Positions 7,489-17,232 of a DNA stretch of 64,000 nt are shown one piece after another. The notes beneath the pieces are model-generated. The model was not told where the DNA came from, searched no databases, and worked only from the letters and a program-made list of their open reading frames with translations. Within the stretch, counting starts at the first letter, position 1. The number at the start of each line of letters is the position of its first letter. The translations under genes were made by a program, and so were the position numbers. Origin of the DNA: an uncultured Roseiflexus sp. (GTDB lineage: Bacteria > Chloroflexota > Chloroflexia > Chloroflexales > Roseiflexaceae); the NCBI GenBank assembly GCA_937935075.1, contig CALGYB010000124.1, forward strand, positions 26,918 to 90,917, in the 5' to 3' direction.

Positions 7489-9522
7489 ATGGCTTCACTC
7501 GTAGACAGGGTACGCGCAACGATCCGTCGCCACTGCATGATTGCGCCGGATGCCCCGGTGGTCGTCGCCGTCTCCGGCGGACCGGACTCGCTCTGTCTGC
7601 TGGATGTGCTTGCGCGCCTGCGCGTCGATCTGAGGTGCGACCTGCACGTCGTTCATCTCGATCATCGGTTACGCGGCGCAGAAGCGATGGCAGAAGCGAC
7701 ATTCGTGGCGGAAACTGCGGCGCGTCTGCACCTGCCCTGTACCGTCGAAGCGGTCGATGTGCGCGCGCTGGCACAGGAGCGCCGACTCAATCTGCATGCA
7801 GCCGGGCGCCTGGCGCGCTACCGCTTGCTGGCGCGTGTGGCGCTGACGATTGGCGCACAGGCGGTTGCCACTGCACATCACGCCGATGACCAGGCGGAAA
7901 CGGTGCTGCTGCACCTGGTGCGCGGCGCAGGCGTTGAAGGTCTGCGCGGCATACGTCCGGTCGTGGCCTGGGAAGAATGGAGCACTATCGCTGCCGATCC
8001 GTCCCTCTCTTCGCAGGCGGGCGATCTTCGTCCACGCCTCATTCGTCCGCTGCTCGACATAACGCGCGCCGAGATCGAGGCGTACTGCGCCGAATGCGGT
8101 CTCACGCCGCGTCGCGATCCCTCGAATGAGGACCGGCGCTACCTGCGGACACGGGTGCGCCAGGATGTTCTTCCGATGCTGACGGCGCTCAACCCGCAGA
8201 TCGTGGCAGCGCTTGGTCGCACGGCGGCGGATTGCGCCGAGATCACGGATTTCGTCGATCAGGAACTGGATCGCGTGTGGCAGTCGCTGGCGGTTGTGCA
8301 GGCGAACTGTGTCGCGTTCAGTGGTCGTCGCTGGTGGGACTTGCACTCTGCATTGCAACACGCAGCGCTGCGTCGCGCGTACACGCTGGTCGGCGGGAGC
8401 GATACGCTCGGGCGCGACGATGTGGTGCGCGCCTGCGCGGCTGTTGGGCGCAGGGTGGGAAAACGCATCGAACTGCCCGGCGGCGTCACGCTGGTGACCG
8501 GCTACGACGGCGGATTTGCTATCATACGCGGCGAAGCGCTGCCGGAAGAGGGCGTTCGTCTTCCAGTTTCAGAAGCCATCCTGACGGTTCCCGGTCGCGT
8601 TGAACTGCACGATGGTCGCGTGCTCTGCGCCGATTATCGCCCGGCGGCGCCGGTGAGCCGCTGGGAAGTCTTTCTCGACGCAGCAGCCTGCCCTCCGCCG
8701 CTGATTGTGCGCTGGCGCCGTCCCGGCGACCGTATGCGACCGGAGGGCGGGCGTGGTACTCGCCGCTTGCAGGACATCATGGTCGATGCGCGTGTGCCGC
8801 GTCTGTTGCGCGACACATGGCCCATTGTGGCGTGCGGCGAACGGATCGTCTGGCTGCCCGGCATCGGCGCAGCAGAGGGGGTCAGCGTCAATGCCGGACA
8901 ACCGGCGCTTCACCTGTGGATCGAAGGGATGACCGGCGTGAACGGAGCGACAGGCATTGCCAGGGAGCATTCCATGCACGATGATATGGCAAAAATCTTG
9001 ATCACGGCAGAGCAGATTCAGGAACGGGTGCGCGCACTCGGTGCGCAGATCACGGCAGACTATCGTCCGTTCGGTGATCTGTTACTGGTAGGGGTGCTGA
9101 AAGGGTGCGCTATGTTCATGGTCGATCTGGCGCGCGCCATCGATATGCCGCTGGCGATGGACTTCATCGCTACCTCAAGCTACGGAAAAACGACCGAGTC
9201 GAGCGGCGTAGTGCGCATGTTGAAAGACCTGGATACCGATATTGCCGGGCGACACGTGTTGATCGTCGAGGACATCATCGACAGCGGGCTGACGCTGGCA
9301 TATCTCCGCAGTCATCTGCTGCGGCGCAACCCGGCGAGTCTGCGCATCTGCGCGTTGCTCAATAAGCCGGAACGCCGTCGCGCCGACATTCCGATCGACT
9401 ACCTGGGATTTGACATTCCGAATGAGTTCGTGGTCGGCTACGGTCTCGATTTCGCTGAAAAGTACCGCAATCTGCCGTACATCGGCGTGCTGCACGAACG
9501 TATCTACCATACAACGGCGTAA
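7489..9522 (+). CDS. tilS-hprT: Bifunctional tRNA(Ile)-lysidine synthase / hypoxanthine phosphoribosyltransferase
   Basis: 677 residues. The N-terminal half is TilS: ATP-pyrophosphatase loop VAVSGGPDS near residues 26-34, the HLDHRLRG and TAHHADDQAETVLLHL motifs, then the TilS substrate-binding domains to about residue 480. TilS makes lysidine at the wobble base of the tRNA reading AUA. From residue 496 the protein is a complete HPRT, with the FIATSSYG segment and the PRPP loop VLIVEDIIDSGLTL; HPRT salvages hypoxanthine and guanine. Fused TilS/HprT proteins are known in some bacteria. An internal ATG at 8974 has its own GGGAG. The ATG at 7489 was chosen because an earlier TTG would overlap the upstream gene. 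Confidence 0.92.
   Translation: MASLVDRVRATIRRHCMIAPDAPVVVAVSGGPDSLCLLDVLARLRVDLRCDLHVVHLDHRLRGAEAMAEATFVAETAARLHLPCTVEAVDVRALAQERRLNLHAAGRLARYRLLARVALTIGAQAVATAHHADDQAETVLLHLVRGAGVEGLRGIRPVVAWEEWSTIAADPSLSSQAGDLRPRLIRPLLDITRAEIEAYCAECGLTPRRDPSNEDRRYLRTRVRQDVLPMLTALNPQIVAALGRTAADCAEITDFVDQELDRVWQSLAVVQANCVAFSGRRWWDLHSALQHAALRRAYTLVGGSDTLGRDDVVRACAAVGRRVGKRIELPGGVTLVTGYDGGFAIIRGEALPEEGVRLPVSEAILTVPGRVELHDGRVLCADYRPAAPVSRWEVFLDAAACPPPLIVRWRRPGDRMRPEGGRGTRRLQDIMVDARVPRLLRDTWPIVACGERIVWLPGIGAAEGVSVNAGQPALHLWIEGMTGVNGATGIAREHSMHDDMAKILITAEQIQERVRALGAQITADYRPFGDLLLVGVLKGCAMFMVDLARAIDMPLAMDFIATSSYGKTTESSGVVRMLKDLDTDIAGRHVLIVEDIIDSGLTLAYLRSHLLRRNPASLRICALLNKPERRRADIPIDYLGFDIPNEFVVGYGLDFAEKYRNLPYIGVLHERIYHTTA
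8962..8976 (+). promoter_or_regulatory. Possible internal ribosome binding site for a free HPRT
   Basis: AGGGAG at 8962-8967 stands six bases before an in-frame ATG at 8974, exactly where the HPRT domain begins (MHDDMAKILI). This is a good Shine-Dalgarno sequence and spacing inside a coding region, so a separate HPRT polypeptide may be made beside the fusion. Chance occurrence is possible because the linker codons are not constrained. Confidence 0.4.
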
Positions 9523-10962
<1,440 letters not shown>

Positions 10963-11287
10963 GGTCTCTGCAGTGCGTCGCTGGTCACGAGCATTCGCCA
11001 TGCTGCGGCGCGGGCGGCGCATCGGTCGAGGTCACTGCACGCGACAGGCGTTTGGCTTCATGGAAGACAGCGGCATCCAATACATGCGGGCAATGCGTCT
11101 TGATGCGGCGGCGCTGCAGGGTGCCATTGGCGGCATCCAACACATGGCGAAACAGCAGCAGCCAGCGCAGCCCGATTTCGCCGTGGGTCAGGAAGCGCTG
11201 CACAGCCTGCAACGCCTGCATAGGTTCCTCGCCTGCCCGTCAGCGCCCGACCGCCATACTGGACCACACGCGGCAGGCGTTTGTCTT

Positions 11288-11380
<93 letters not shown>

Positions 11381-11441
11381 ATAGCGCGATCAATCAGGCG
11401 GTGCACAATCATTGCCCGTGGTGACCGTCTTGCAGCTGATG

Positions 11442-11464
11442 TTGGCTTCGACAGGCTCAGCCAA
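11442..11464. repeat. Hairpin insertion with TCGACAGGCTC core (orientation A)
   Basis: Arms TTGGCT and AGCCAA enclose the core TCGACAGGCTC. The surrounding sequence is shared, inverted, with 17500-17610, where the same 23-bp element sits at the equivalent position in the opposite orientation. The same core recurs many times in the transposase relic at 16.1-17.2 kb with different arms. Confidence 0.7.
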
Positions 11465-11521
11465 CGCCAACCGCTCCACAGGTGCAAGCGTGTTCGTCCC
11501 GATGGAGATCGATCTTCACTA

Positions 11522-11540
11522 TTAGGGGTTTAACCCTGAA
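11522..11540. promoter_or_regulatory. Operator-like palindrome, site 1
   Basis: TTAGGGG and CCCTGAA form an imperfect inverted repeat of the same type as sites at 12003, 12038 and 16026. Likely a regulator binding site; the regulator is unknown. Confidence 0.35.
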
Positions 11541-12002
11541 GCCGTCAGCACGCTCGGTTTTGGTGAAGCGCGTCACTTCCTGTTTCACAATATTGATGGG
11601 CTATGCATTCGCGGACATTGGTGGCCTCCTTATCGTCATACTCCCGATTGGTGATGACTCCCAGTATACAGCGCGCCATGCCCGGCCACAAGTGAACAAG
11701 TTACTGACACTGCGCGTTCATTGCCATAACGCCGGGATAGGACGCGCTGGCACCGTCCTGGATGGTGCGCTAGAGGAGATGGCAGGATGGGCATGCGGTG
11801 CAGGAGAAGCGGCACATCGGCAACCCGGACGCAGGCGCTGACTCTCAGAGCATTCTGCCCTTCACGCTCATGTACTGCACATCGGCGCGTTGTTCCCGGT
11901 GAAAAGCAGCGGAAGGGGACGCGGATTCACATGGGTGCGACTGATGGACGCGGATCGGTCTGTGGTGGCAGGCAGTCGATCCAGGGGAGGAACGACGTTC
12001 AC

Positions 12003-12058
12003 CTAAGGGTGTTTCCCCTAAGAAAGACTCTACCCAATTAAGGGTATCTCCCTAATAG
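12003..12058. promoter_or_regulatory. Two tandem operator-like palindromes, sites 2 and 3
   Basis: CTAAGGG-n-CCCCTAAG at 12003-12022 and TTAAGGG-n-CCCTAAT at 12038-12056 have centres about 35 bp apart and sit about 235 bp before the first gene of the AT-rich island. The block AAAGACTCTAC-CAAT-AAGGGT-TCCCT-ATAGAC from 12023 recurs at 16012, after the last island gene. Confidence 0.45.
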
Positions 12059-12291
12059 ACACGGCTCTATCGTCGTTGTAGACTCTGATATATCTGGGAC
12101 GTCGGCAAGATGCCGAAAGCCAGCGAACGGCGCTCAGTGCAGGCTATCCTATCATACGTGTGATCCGGGTTGTGTCTGGCGCTCTGGCATGGCAACCGAG
12201 CGCAGCATGACGCCTACTGGGAACGAACTTGCGGTATCCTGCACTTAGTCTGCACAGATGCTATGGTCACGAAGAAAGAGGAGTCTCAGAT

Positions 12292-12762
12292 ATGAAATCT
12301 ATAAGCTGTACATCCATTCGCAATCATGTTGTTTTGCTTATTCCCTTGTTATTCGCCGCACTGATTATGGCAAGTCCTGCTCTTGCCAGTTCTTCAAACT
12401 GGTATTTCTATCAGTACCGTGATGGATGCGTTGTGGATGGCTCACGAAATGGCGTCTATCACAACTTGACTGCAGGCACGCTCATTATCAGCGGAAGCAT
12501 GTGGACTGCTGCACTATTTCCAGGTGCAACCTCTGTTCAGGGTATAACAATAGAAGTGCGGCGTCCAGCATTTTTGGGTTCGACAATAGTTTGCAGTACG
12601 GGACCATACTACACCAATGCAACGAACATCGGACCAACTTATGCAGTCAACGTATTCAAGAACTGCGGCAGCGTCGGCGCCGCAAGCGACTACTATCTGT
12701 TCATTTGGCGAGCCGCCATCGATGGACGCGAAATCGAAGGAAGTGGAAATCTCTTAACATAG
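12292..12762 (+). CDS. Small secreted protein of unknown function
   Basis: 156 residues. A signal peptide spans residues 1-30 (hydrophobic core LLIPLLFAALIMASPALA with an AxA cleavage site). The mature part has four cysteines, two near the front and middle (DGC, VC) and two later, compatible with two disulfides, and is rich in Tyr, Ser and Gly as in extracellular beta proteins. The ATG follows AGAAAGAGGAG; an upstream in-frame start would precede the signal peptide with charged residues and is unlikely. The gene is more AT-rich than the flanking chromosome, suggesting transfer. No family recognised. Confidence 0.55.
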   Translation: MKSISCTSIRNHVVLLIPLLFAALIMASPALASSSNWYFYQYRDGCVVDGSRNGVYHNLTAGTLIISGSMWTAALFPGATSVQGITIEVRRPAFLGSTIVCSTGPYYTNATNIGPTYAVNVFKNCGSVGAASDYYLFIWRAAIDGREIEGSGNLLT

Positions 12763-12856
12763 ATTCTGTGGCAAATTGAAATATCTCATGAAAACAAATT
12801 GTGCGTTTCAGTAGAGCACGGATTTTTTGAGGAAAGAAATCGGTGAGAGGCAAGAT

Positions 12857-13473
12857 ATGTTTATGGGGATACAAATCGAAGGCAGAGTCTGGGAGGTTTG
12901 GCTGATTAGTGTTATAATTTTCGTTATTACAGGGCTCATTTTATACCAAAGAAAGAGGAGCTTCTCTTATCTGTTTTTGTCAATTTTCTGGATATACTCG
13001 ACGTTCATCGTAGATTCTGTCTTTTTTCGATGGCTATTAGTGGGGCTTTTGCTGAAGCTAGCAGGAGGTCATGCCCGCTGCCGTCCAATTAACCTGGCGC
13101 CTCTTTATTTTGGTCCTTATCTGGACGCCGGAAGAGTTTTCTTGTACGGAATGCAAAATATTATTCTGACCATCCCCTTGGATTTGGCGTAAACTTCATT
13201 TTTCACATGAGATTGCATAATATAGTATTGTTATCTTTGCTTATTGATTTCATATTCGAGTTGGTACAGTATATAATTTCACTGCTTCTGGGATATTGTT
13301 GCCGAGTATCTGACATCAATGACATTATTTTTAATTTTATCGGAATCTTAATAGGGTATGGTTTGTTCGGAATATTTTCGTGGTATTGCACAATGATAGC
13401 AACAAAATTCCAGATCAAACATTATGGGATCATGAGATACGTCTATGACATCTGTATGGCGACCAAACGATGA
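12857..13473 (+). pseudogene. VanZ-like membrane protein, frameshifted
   Basis: Two reading frames join into one VanZ-family protein. The first part (12857 to about 13177) has three hydrophobic segments and ends NIILTIPL; the second continues GFGVNFIFHM and then the VanZ signature region ELVQYIISLLLGYCCRVSDINDI with a final membrane helix. The shift falls at the C-run 13174-13177; adding one C gives a continuous IPLGFG reading. VanZ-family proteins lie in the membrane and are linked to teicoplanin resistance in enterococci, though most have unknown roles. AT-rich like its neighbours. A sequencing error at the C-run would restore an intact gene. Confidence 0.75.
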
Positions 13474-13508
13474 CGCTGCGGTCAAAATACAGAACATGTT
13501 CGTTGCCC

Positions 13509-13640
13509 TCCGGTCCAGCGCCGGGCCATCGGACGCAGCGGCGCCAGCGTTTGGCGTGGCGCTGCTAACCGGATCGTCAGCCGGGAGGATGGCTGCCAAT
13601 CAGGGCGACGGCGGGGTTGTCGCCCCGCCATATGAAGGGG
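13509..13640 (+). pseudogene. Fragment duplicated from the tandem-domain gene at 14.9 kb
   Basis: The reading frame here gives AAPAFGVALLTGSSAGR followed by a GDGG stretch, which aligns with AAPPCGVALLTPSDRQPGG in the gene at 14908-15960, and the DNA matches over roughly 110 bp with 15025-15135. It is GC-rich within an AT-rich neighbourhood and stops before any complete domain. It may supply the leader of the next gene. Confidence 0.6.
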
Positions 13641-13648
13641 GTCATGCA

Positions 13649-14245
13649 ATGAAACGAAACGCTTTCATTACAGCACGACTTGGTCTTGTCCTTCTCAGCG
13701 CACTGGTCCTGTCGCTCAGCCATCTTCGGATCACTACTGCGCAATCGCCAGACCAGGCGGAAGACCCTGGCAAGGCGCATCACACCGTATTTCAGGTGTT
13801 GCCGCCGCCGGTTTATCCTCCCGAAGAGTATGTTAATGAGTACACATACTCTTCTACACCAAATGGGCAACAACTTTCGGAGGCAGGAGTAGAGGAATTA
13901 AATTCTTCGGTCTCGTGTCAAGTTGTCGTAAGTGATCCGACATTTCATACACATAATGTTAGCACAGTCGCATCGCAATTATGTTCGGGGATATTTATTC
14001 AGCAATCGTTGACCGTATGTGTACAGGTTGAACGATGGTTTTTATTTGTTCCATACTGGGCAGATCTCGGATGCAAGTCTGACGCCAAAAGTAGTTTCTT
14101 TCTTTCAGTAGAGACTGATCGCTATGGGTATGATTATGGAACGACACGGTATCGCACACGAGCAGTCGGAAGTTTTGTTGCTAGCGATGGGACTGTTTAT
14201 ACGACCCCCAACGTAGTTTCCAGGGCGTTCACCTTTACCTATTGA
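13649..14245 (+). CDS. Secreted protein of unknown function
   Basis: 198 residues starting at an ATG that directly precedes a signal peptide (KRNAFITARLGLVLLSALVLSLS). The mature protein begins with a charged, proline-rich stretch (PPPVYPPEE) and then a region with four cysteines and many Ser, Thr, Tyr and Val residues that looks like an extracellular beta fold; a final FTFTY may be a membrane-spanning or packing strand. GGGGGTC before the ATG is a plausible ribosome site. The frame stays open upstream into the duplicated fragment, but a start there would bury the signal peptide. No family recognised. Confidence 0.55.
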   Translation: MKRNAFITARLGLVLLSALVLSLSHLRITTAQSPDQAEDPGKAHHTVFQVLPPPVYPPEEYVNEYTYSSTPNGQQLSEAGVEELNSSVSCQVVVSDPTFHTHNVSTVASQLCSGIFIQQSLTVCVQVERWFLFVPYWADLGCKSDAKSSFFLSVETDRYGYDYGTTRYRTRAVGSFVASDGTVYTTPNVVSRAFTFTY

Positions 14246-14303
14246 ACCGTAGCTTTCGTGGATGTCGAGTGTGCGTTCACGATCATAAGATGTCAGCAGC
14301 GCT

Positions 14304-14849
14304 ATGGTCAATCAGAATCCTGATGTTCACAAGCTCAACCGCGAACGCATGCGCCAGCGCTATCAACTCAGTGATGCCATCCTGACGGTTGCCGTCGATG
14401 AGACGGTGTTTTCGCTCCATCGGCGCTTTGGTGACAGCAGTCTCTGGTCGGTTCAGACTTCCATGTGCGGAGGAGTGACGGTCGCCGGGGGCGATCCACG
14501 CACGATCGCAACGACTGACATCGAAGGACGCCGGGTGATCTATGGCATGCTGCCCCCGGCAGTCAGCGCCGTGCGAATCACGACGGATACCGGTCATCAG
14601 ATCGAGGCGTTGATCGTTGAGGGGCTGTTCTGCGCCCTCACACCGCCGGTTCCATGCGCCCTCGCTACGTTCTACGACGCAGACGGGCGCGTCCAGTACG
14701 TGTACCCATTGCTGGATCTCGCCTTGATACCGGTGCAGCGACCGCGCTGGTCGCGCTGGTGGGCATGGTGGCGCCAGCGGCTTGTTCAGATGGTGTCCGT
14801 CCGTTACGCATGCACCTATCATCGCTGGTCTCGCCGTCGCCGTCAGTGA
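14304..14849 (+). CDS. Hypothetical protein with one copy of a local beta-rich domain
   Basis: 181 residues. Residues about 55-135 contain EGRRVIYGMLPPAVSAVRIT, then a VEGLFCAL segment and DADGRVQYVYPL, the same pattern as the two domains of the next gene (WVIAGRLVDPRAAALSIRLRDG, then a GFLL segment). This makes it a likely paralogous domain. The tail is rich in Trp and Arg (RWSRWWAWWRQR), possibly membrane-associating. The first 30 residues are charged and soluble. The next gene begins 58 bp after its stop. Function unknown. Confidence 0.5.
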   Translation: MVNQNPDVHKLNRERMRQRYQLSDAILTVAVDETVFSLHRRFGDSSLWSVQTSMCGGVTVAGGDPRTIATTDIEGRRVIYGMLPPAVSAVRITTDTGHQIEALIVEGLFCALTPPVPCALATFYDADGRVQYVYPLLDLALIPVQRPRWSRWWAWWRQRLVQMVSVRYACTYHRWSRRRRQ

Positions 14850-14907
14850 ACATCCACGTTTGTCCGGCATCATCAGCGCCCGTGCGCCTGTCATCCATGA
14901 GAACGAT

Positions 14908-15960
14908 ATGAACGAACGCATCCACATCGTCATTGACCATCTGCGCACCCGCGCTGCGCTGCCGCTGCGCGCTCTGGTGCAGGCGCTGGAGATTCCCGGT
15001 CCCGGACGGAGCGTGCTCGTCGCCCTCTGGTTTGGGACGGAGCCGGAGGGCGACGCGGCGCCTCCATGTGGCGTGGCGCTGCTGACCCCGTCGGACCGGC
15101 AGCCAGGAGGATGGCTGCTGGTCGAGGCGACGGCGGGGGCGGAACAGCGTTCACCAGGCGGCGCGATTACCGTCATGGCCGCATTGTTCGTGTGCGGGCA
15201 ATGGGTGATCGCCGGACGTCTGGTCGATCCGCGCGCGGCGGCGCTGTCCATCCGGCTGCGCGACGGACGCGAGATGACGCCAGTGATGCGCGATCACGGC
15301 TTTCTGCTCCTTGCCGACGCCTTTCCCCTCCCGATCGAGGTGCGCGTGCTGACTGGCGATACGCAGATCCTCGATCAGTTCCGCGTTCCGGAGCAGGTTC
15401 CATCCGCCTGGACAGACCAGCCGCCTGGTCACATTTCGCCAGATGCCGACGGTCACCCGCCGTGGGTCAGCATCGCGGTAACGCGCTTTCGCGCTCAACT
15501 GCGTGCGCGAGCCATAGTGCCGCTCTGGTCGCGTGATCCGGTGTCCGTGCTGGGAGAAGTGGATAGTTGGGGGCAGAGCAAGATTGTGGCGCTCGCTGGT
15601 CAGACGCGGACATGGCTGCGCCGCGTCACGGTGATGGGCTTCGCGCTTGTCGCTCCCTTTATCGCCAATCAATGGTCCGTCCTGAGGATCCAGACGACGG
15701 AGGGAACACCCTCACCCAACCGCACGATTGACCTGCACACCGGGGTCTTCTGTGGGTGGTGGGTGATCGCCGGGCGTCTGGTCGATCCGCGCGCGACGGC
15801 GCTGTCCATCCGGCTGCGCGACGGACGCGAGATGGCGCCAGTGGTGCATGATCGCGGGTTTCTTCTGACGGTCGCGGCGGACCCGCTTCCGTTCGACGTT
15901 CGGGTGTTGACTGATGATGCGCAGACGCTCGAGCAGTTCCGCATCCTATTGCGCGGATAG
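14908..15960 (+). CDS. Hypothetical protein with two tandem copies of a beta-rich domain
   Basis: 350 residues. Two segments of about 62 residues, near 98-160 and 290-350, share WVIAGRLVDPRA-ALSIRLRDG, a GREM-PV-D-GFLL block and VRVLT-D-Q-L-QFRI, about 70 percent identical by eye; the DNA is also closely similar, so the duplication is recent. Between them lies a Trp/Arg-rich region. A CGVALLTPSDRQPGGW stretch near residue 53 is copied in the fragment at 13.5 kb. The earlier in-frame ATG at 14782 overlaps the previous gene and was not chosen. No function can be assigned. Confidence 0.55.
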   Translation: MNERIHIVIDHLRTRAALPLRALVQALEIPGPGRSVLVALWFGTEPEGDAAPPCGVALLTPSDRQPGGWLLVEATAGAEQRSPGGAITVMAALFVCGQWVIAGRLVDPRAAALSIRLRDGREMTPVMRDHGFLLLADAFPLPIEVRVLTGDTQILDQFRVPEQVPSAWTDQPPGHISPDADGHPPWVSIAVTRFRAQLRARAIVPLWSRDPVSVLGEVDSWGQSKIVALAGQTRTWLRRVTVMGFALVAPFIANQWSVLRIQTTEGTPSPNRTIDLHTGVFCGWWVIAGRLVDPRATALSIRLRDGREMAPVVHDRGFLLTVAADPLPFDVRVLTDDAQTLEQFRILLRG

Positions 15961-16025
15961 GAGGCGCGGGTGACGCCAATCCCGTCGTCTGCAATCCTCC
16001 CCCGCACGCAAAGACTCTACTCAAT

Positions 16026-16042
16026 GAAGGGTGGTTCCCTGA
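16026..16042. promoter_or_regulatory. Operator-like palindrome, site 4
   Basis: GAAGGGTGGTTCCCTGA at 16026-16042 lies in a block of about 45 bp (16010-16055) that matches 12022-12066. The two blocks are direct repeats bounding the AT-rich genes. Confidence 0.4.
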
Positions 16043-16106
16043 TAGACGCCCCGATAGCGCCGTGCTAGAGCCTGTTATGTACTTTCGAGCATAACGGTAA
16101 TGAACC

Positions 16107-17132
16107 GCGCTTCGACCCGCTCAGCGCATCGCTTCAGCATGAGCATCGCAAAGGCCAGACCATGCAATCCCGCTAAGGTCTCCGGCAACCGCTCATCATC
16201 GCGCGCCAACCGGCGAAAGCGTGCCATCGCTTCGACTGGCTCAGCGCTTCGGCAGGCTCAGCGCATCGCGCTCCGCCAGGCGAAGCCTCGCTCAACGACC
16301 CAGCGGCGCGGCAGCGGCGCCATGAGCGCGTCGAAGCGCAGCACGAAGCCGCGTTTGGCTTCCGACCGTTTAACGACCTCCAGCCGGATGCCGTGGGCGT
16401 GGGCGTCAGCCGCCGGTTGTTCCCCCGTATCGCCCTGGTCGACGAACGCCACGCTTCGACGCTTCGGCCGGCTCAGCGCAAGCAGGCTCAGGCGCCGCTT
16501 CGACTGACTCGCCGGTGACGGCTTGGACCTGTTCCGCCAATGCGGCGACCTGCGCTTCGGCAGGCTCAGCGCAGCGCGCGCGTTCCGGTTCGTTGGCGGG
16601 CGTGACGACCACGCTTCGGCAGGCTCAGCGCTTCGACAGGCTCAGCGCACCGCGCAGCGCGGCCAGCAACTGGCCCAGCGTATCAACCGCCACATGGACC
16701 TTGCTGCCCTTGCGGCGTTTATGCCCGTCATAGCCGGCGCGCGCGCCGCGCCCCCCCTTTCCCCCCCGCATGCGGGGGGGGAAAGGGGGGGCTGGCGGGG
16801 GGGCGATTGCATCGTGCGCGCGTCACCGATCGCCGCGCGCGGCGCAGGCGCCCGCCCCTCGATGTCGCGCACCAGCGCGCGCCGATCATGGACGAGCGTC
16901 GCACCGACCCCGGCCTTCAGCCAGCGCTGGGTGTGCTGCGAGACGGTGGAGCACGGCGGCGGAGCGTTGGGCATCATGCGCCAGGGCGCTCCCGTGCGGA
17001 CGATCCAGCGCAATCCGTTAAAGACCTCGCGCAGCGAGTAGTCGCGCGGTGCGCTGAGCCTGTCGAAGCGCTGCGGGGTGTCTTCGGTCATGAAGGTCAG
17101 GGAGGGAGCGCGGCGCCTGAGCCGGTCGAAGC
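16107..17132. repeat. Cluster of TCGACAGGCTC hairpin insertions inside the transposase
   Basis: Copies at 16107-16127, 16229-16264 (double), 16453-16490 (degenerate), 16552-16572, 16612-16648 (double), 17051-17071 (inverted) and 17114-17132 (inverted). Most have arms GCGCT/AGCGC around a core TCGRCNGGCTC. None of these sequences belongs to the transposase family, so they arrived after the IS. Confidence 0.7.
16751..16791. repeat. Long C/G-tract palindrome
   Basis: A near-perfect palindrome of about 20-bp arms: seven C, TTT, seven C, GCA, then the complement with one extra G. A shorter relative lies at 60264-60300 in the deleted IS copy. It interrupts the transposase frame. Confidence 0.65.
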
Positions 17133-17232
17133 GACGAAGGCCCGCTCCTCGTCGCTCACATCGCCTGGATAGGGTTGACGTGTCATACTGAAATCATACC
17201 ACGTGTATCTCTGAAGTGCATAACAGGCTCTA

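Larger units (their letters stand above)
16075..17186 (-). pseudogene. IS5-family DDE transposase, interrupted
   Basis: The minus-strand start reads MTRQPYPGDVSDEERAFV, then after an insertion LREVFNGLRWIVRTGAPWRM and VSQHTQRWLKAG, typical of the IS5/IS427 N-terminal domain. A first catalytic aspartate would be in [11 protein letters not shown]. After the C/G palindrome the frame changes; pieces such as [24 protein letters not shown] sequence and the end RFITVMLEST remain. Stop codon overlaps the terminal repeat. Several in-frame hairpin insertions (for example RFDRLSAPR) and frameshifts make it non-functional. It once cut and pasted the element. Confidence 0.8.
16067..17231 (-). mobile_element. 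IS5-type insertion sequence, degenerate and expanded by hairpin insertions
   Basis: The ends are near-perfect inverted repeats beginning AGAGCCTGTTATG, with CTAG at both boundaries as possible target duplication. The same left and right ends, about 30 bp each, bound the short copy at 60113-60362. About eight small TCGACAGGCTC-type hairpins and one long C/G palindrome lie inside. The element is longer than an intact IS of this kind would be because of these insertions. Confidence 0.8.

Noticed and set aside
10985..11221. Minus-strand 78-codon ORF as a gene
   Set aside because: No family character or ribosome site; treated as a relic in the non-coding stretch.
13172..13210. Programmed frameshift in the VanZ-like gene
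   Set aside because: No slippery heptamer or downstream pseudoknot is evident; a simple indel in a C-run explains the split.
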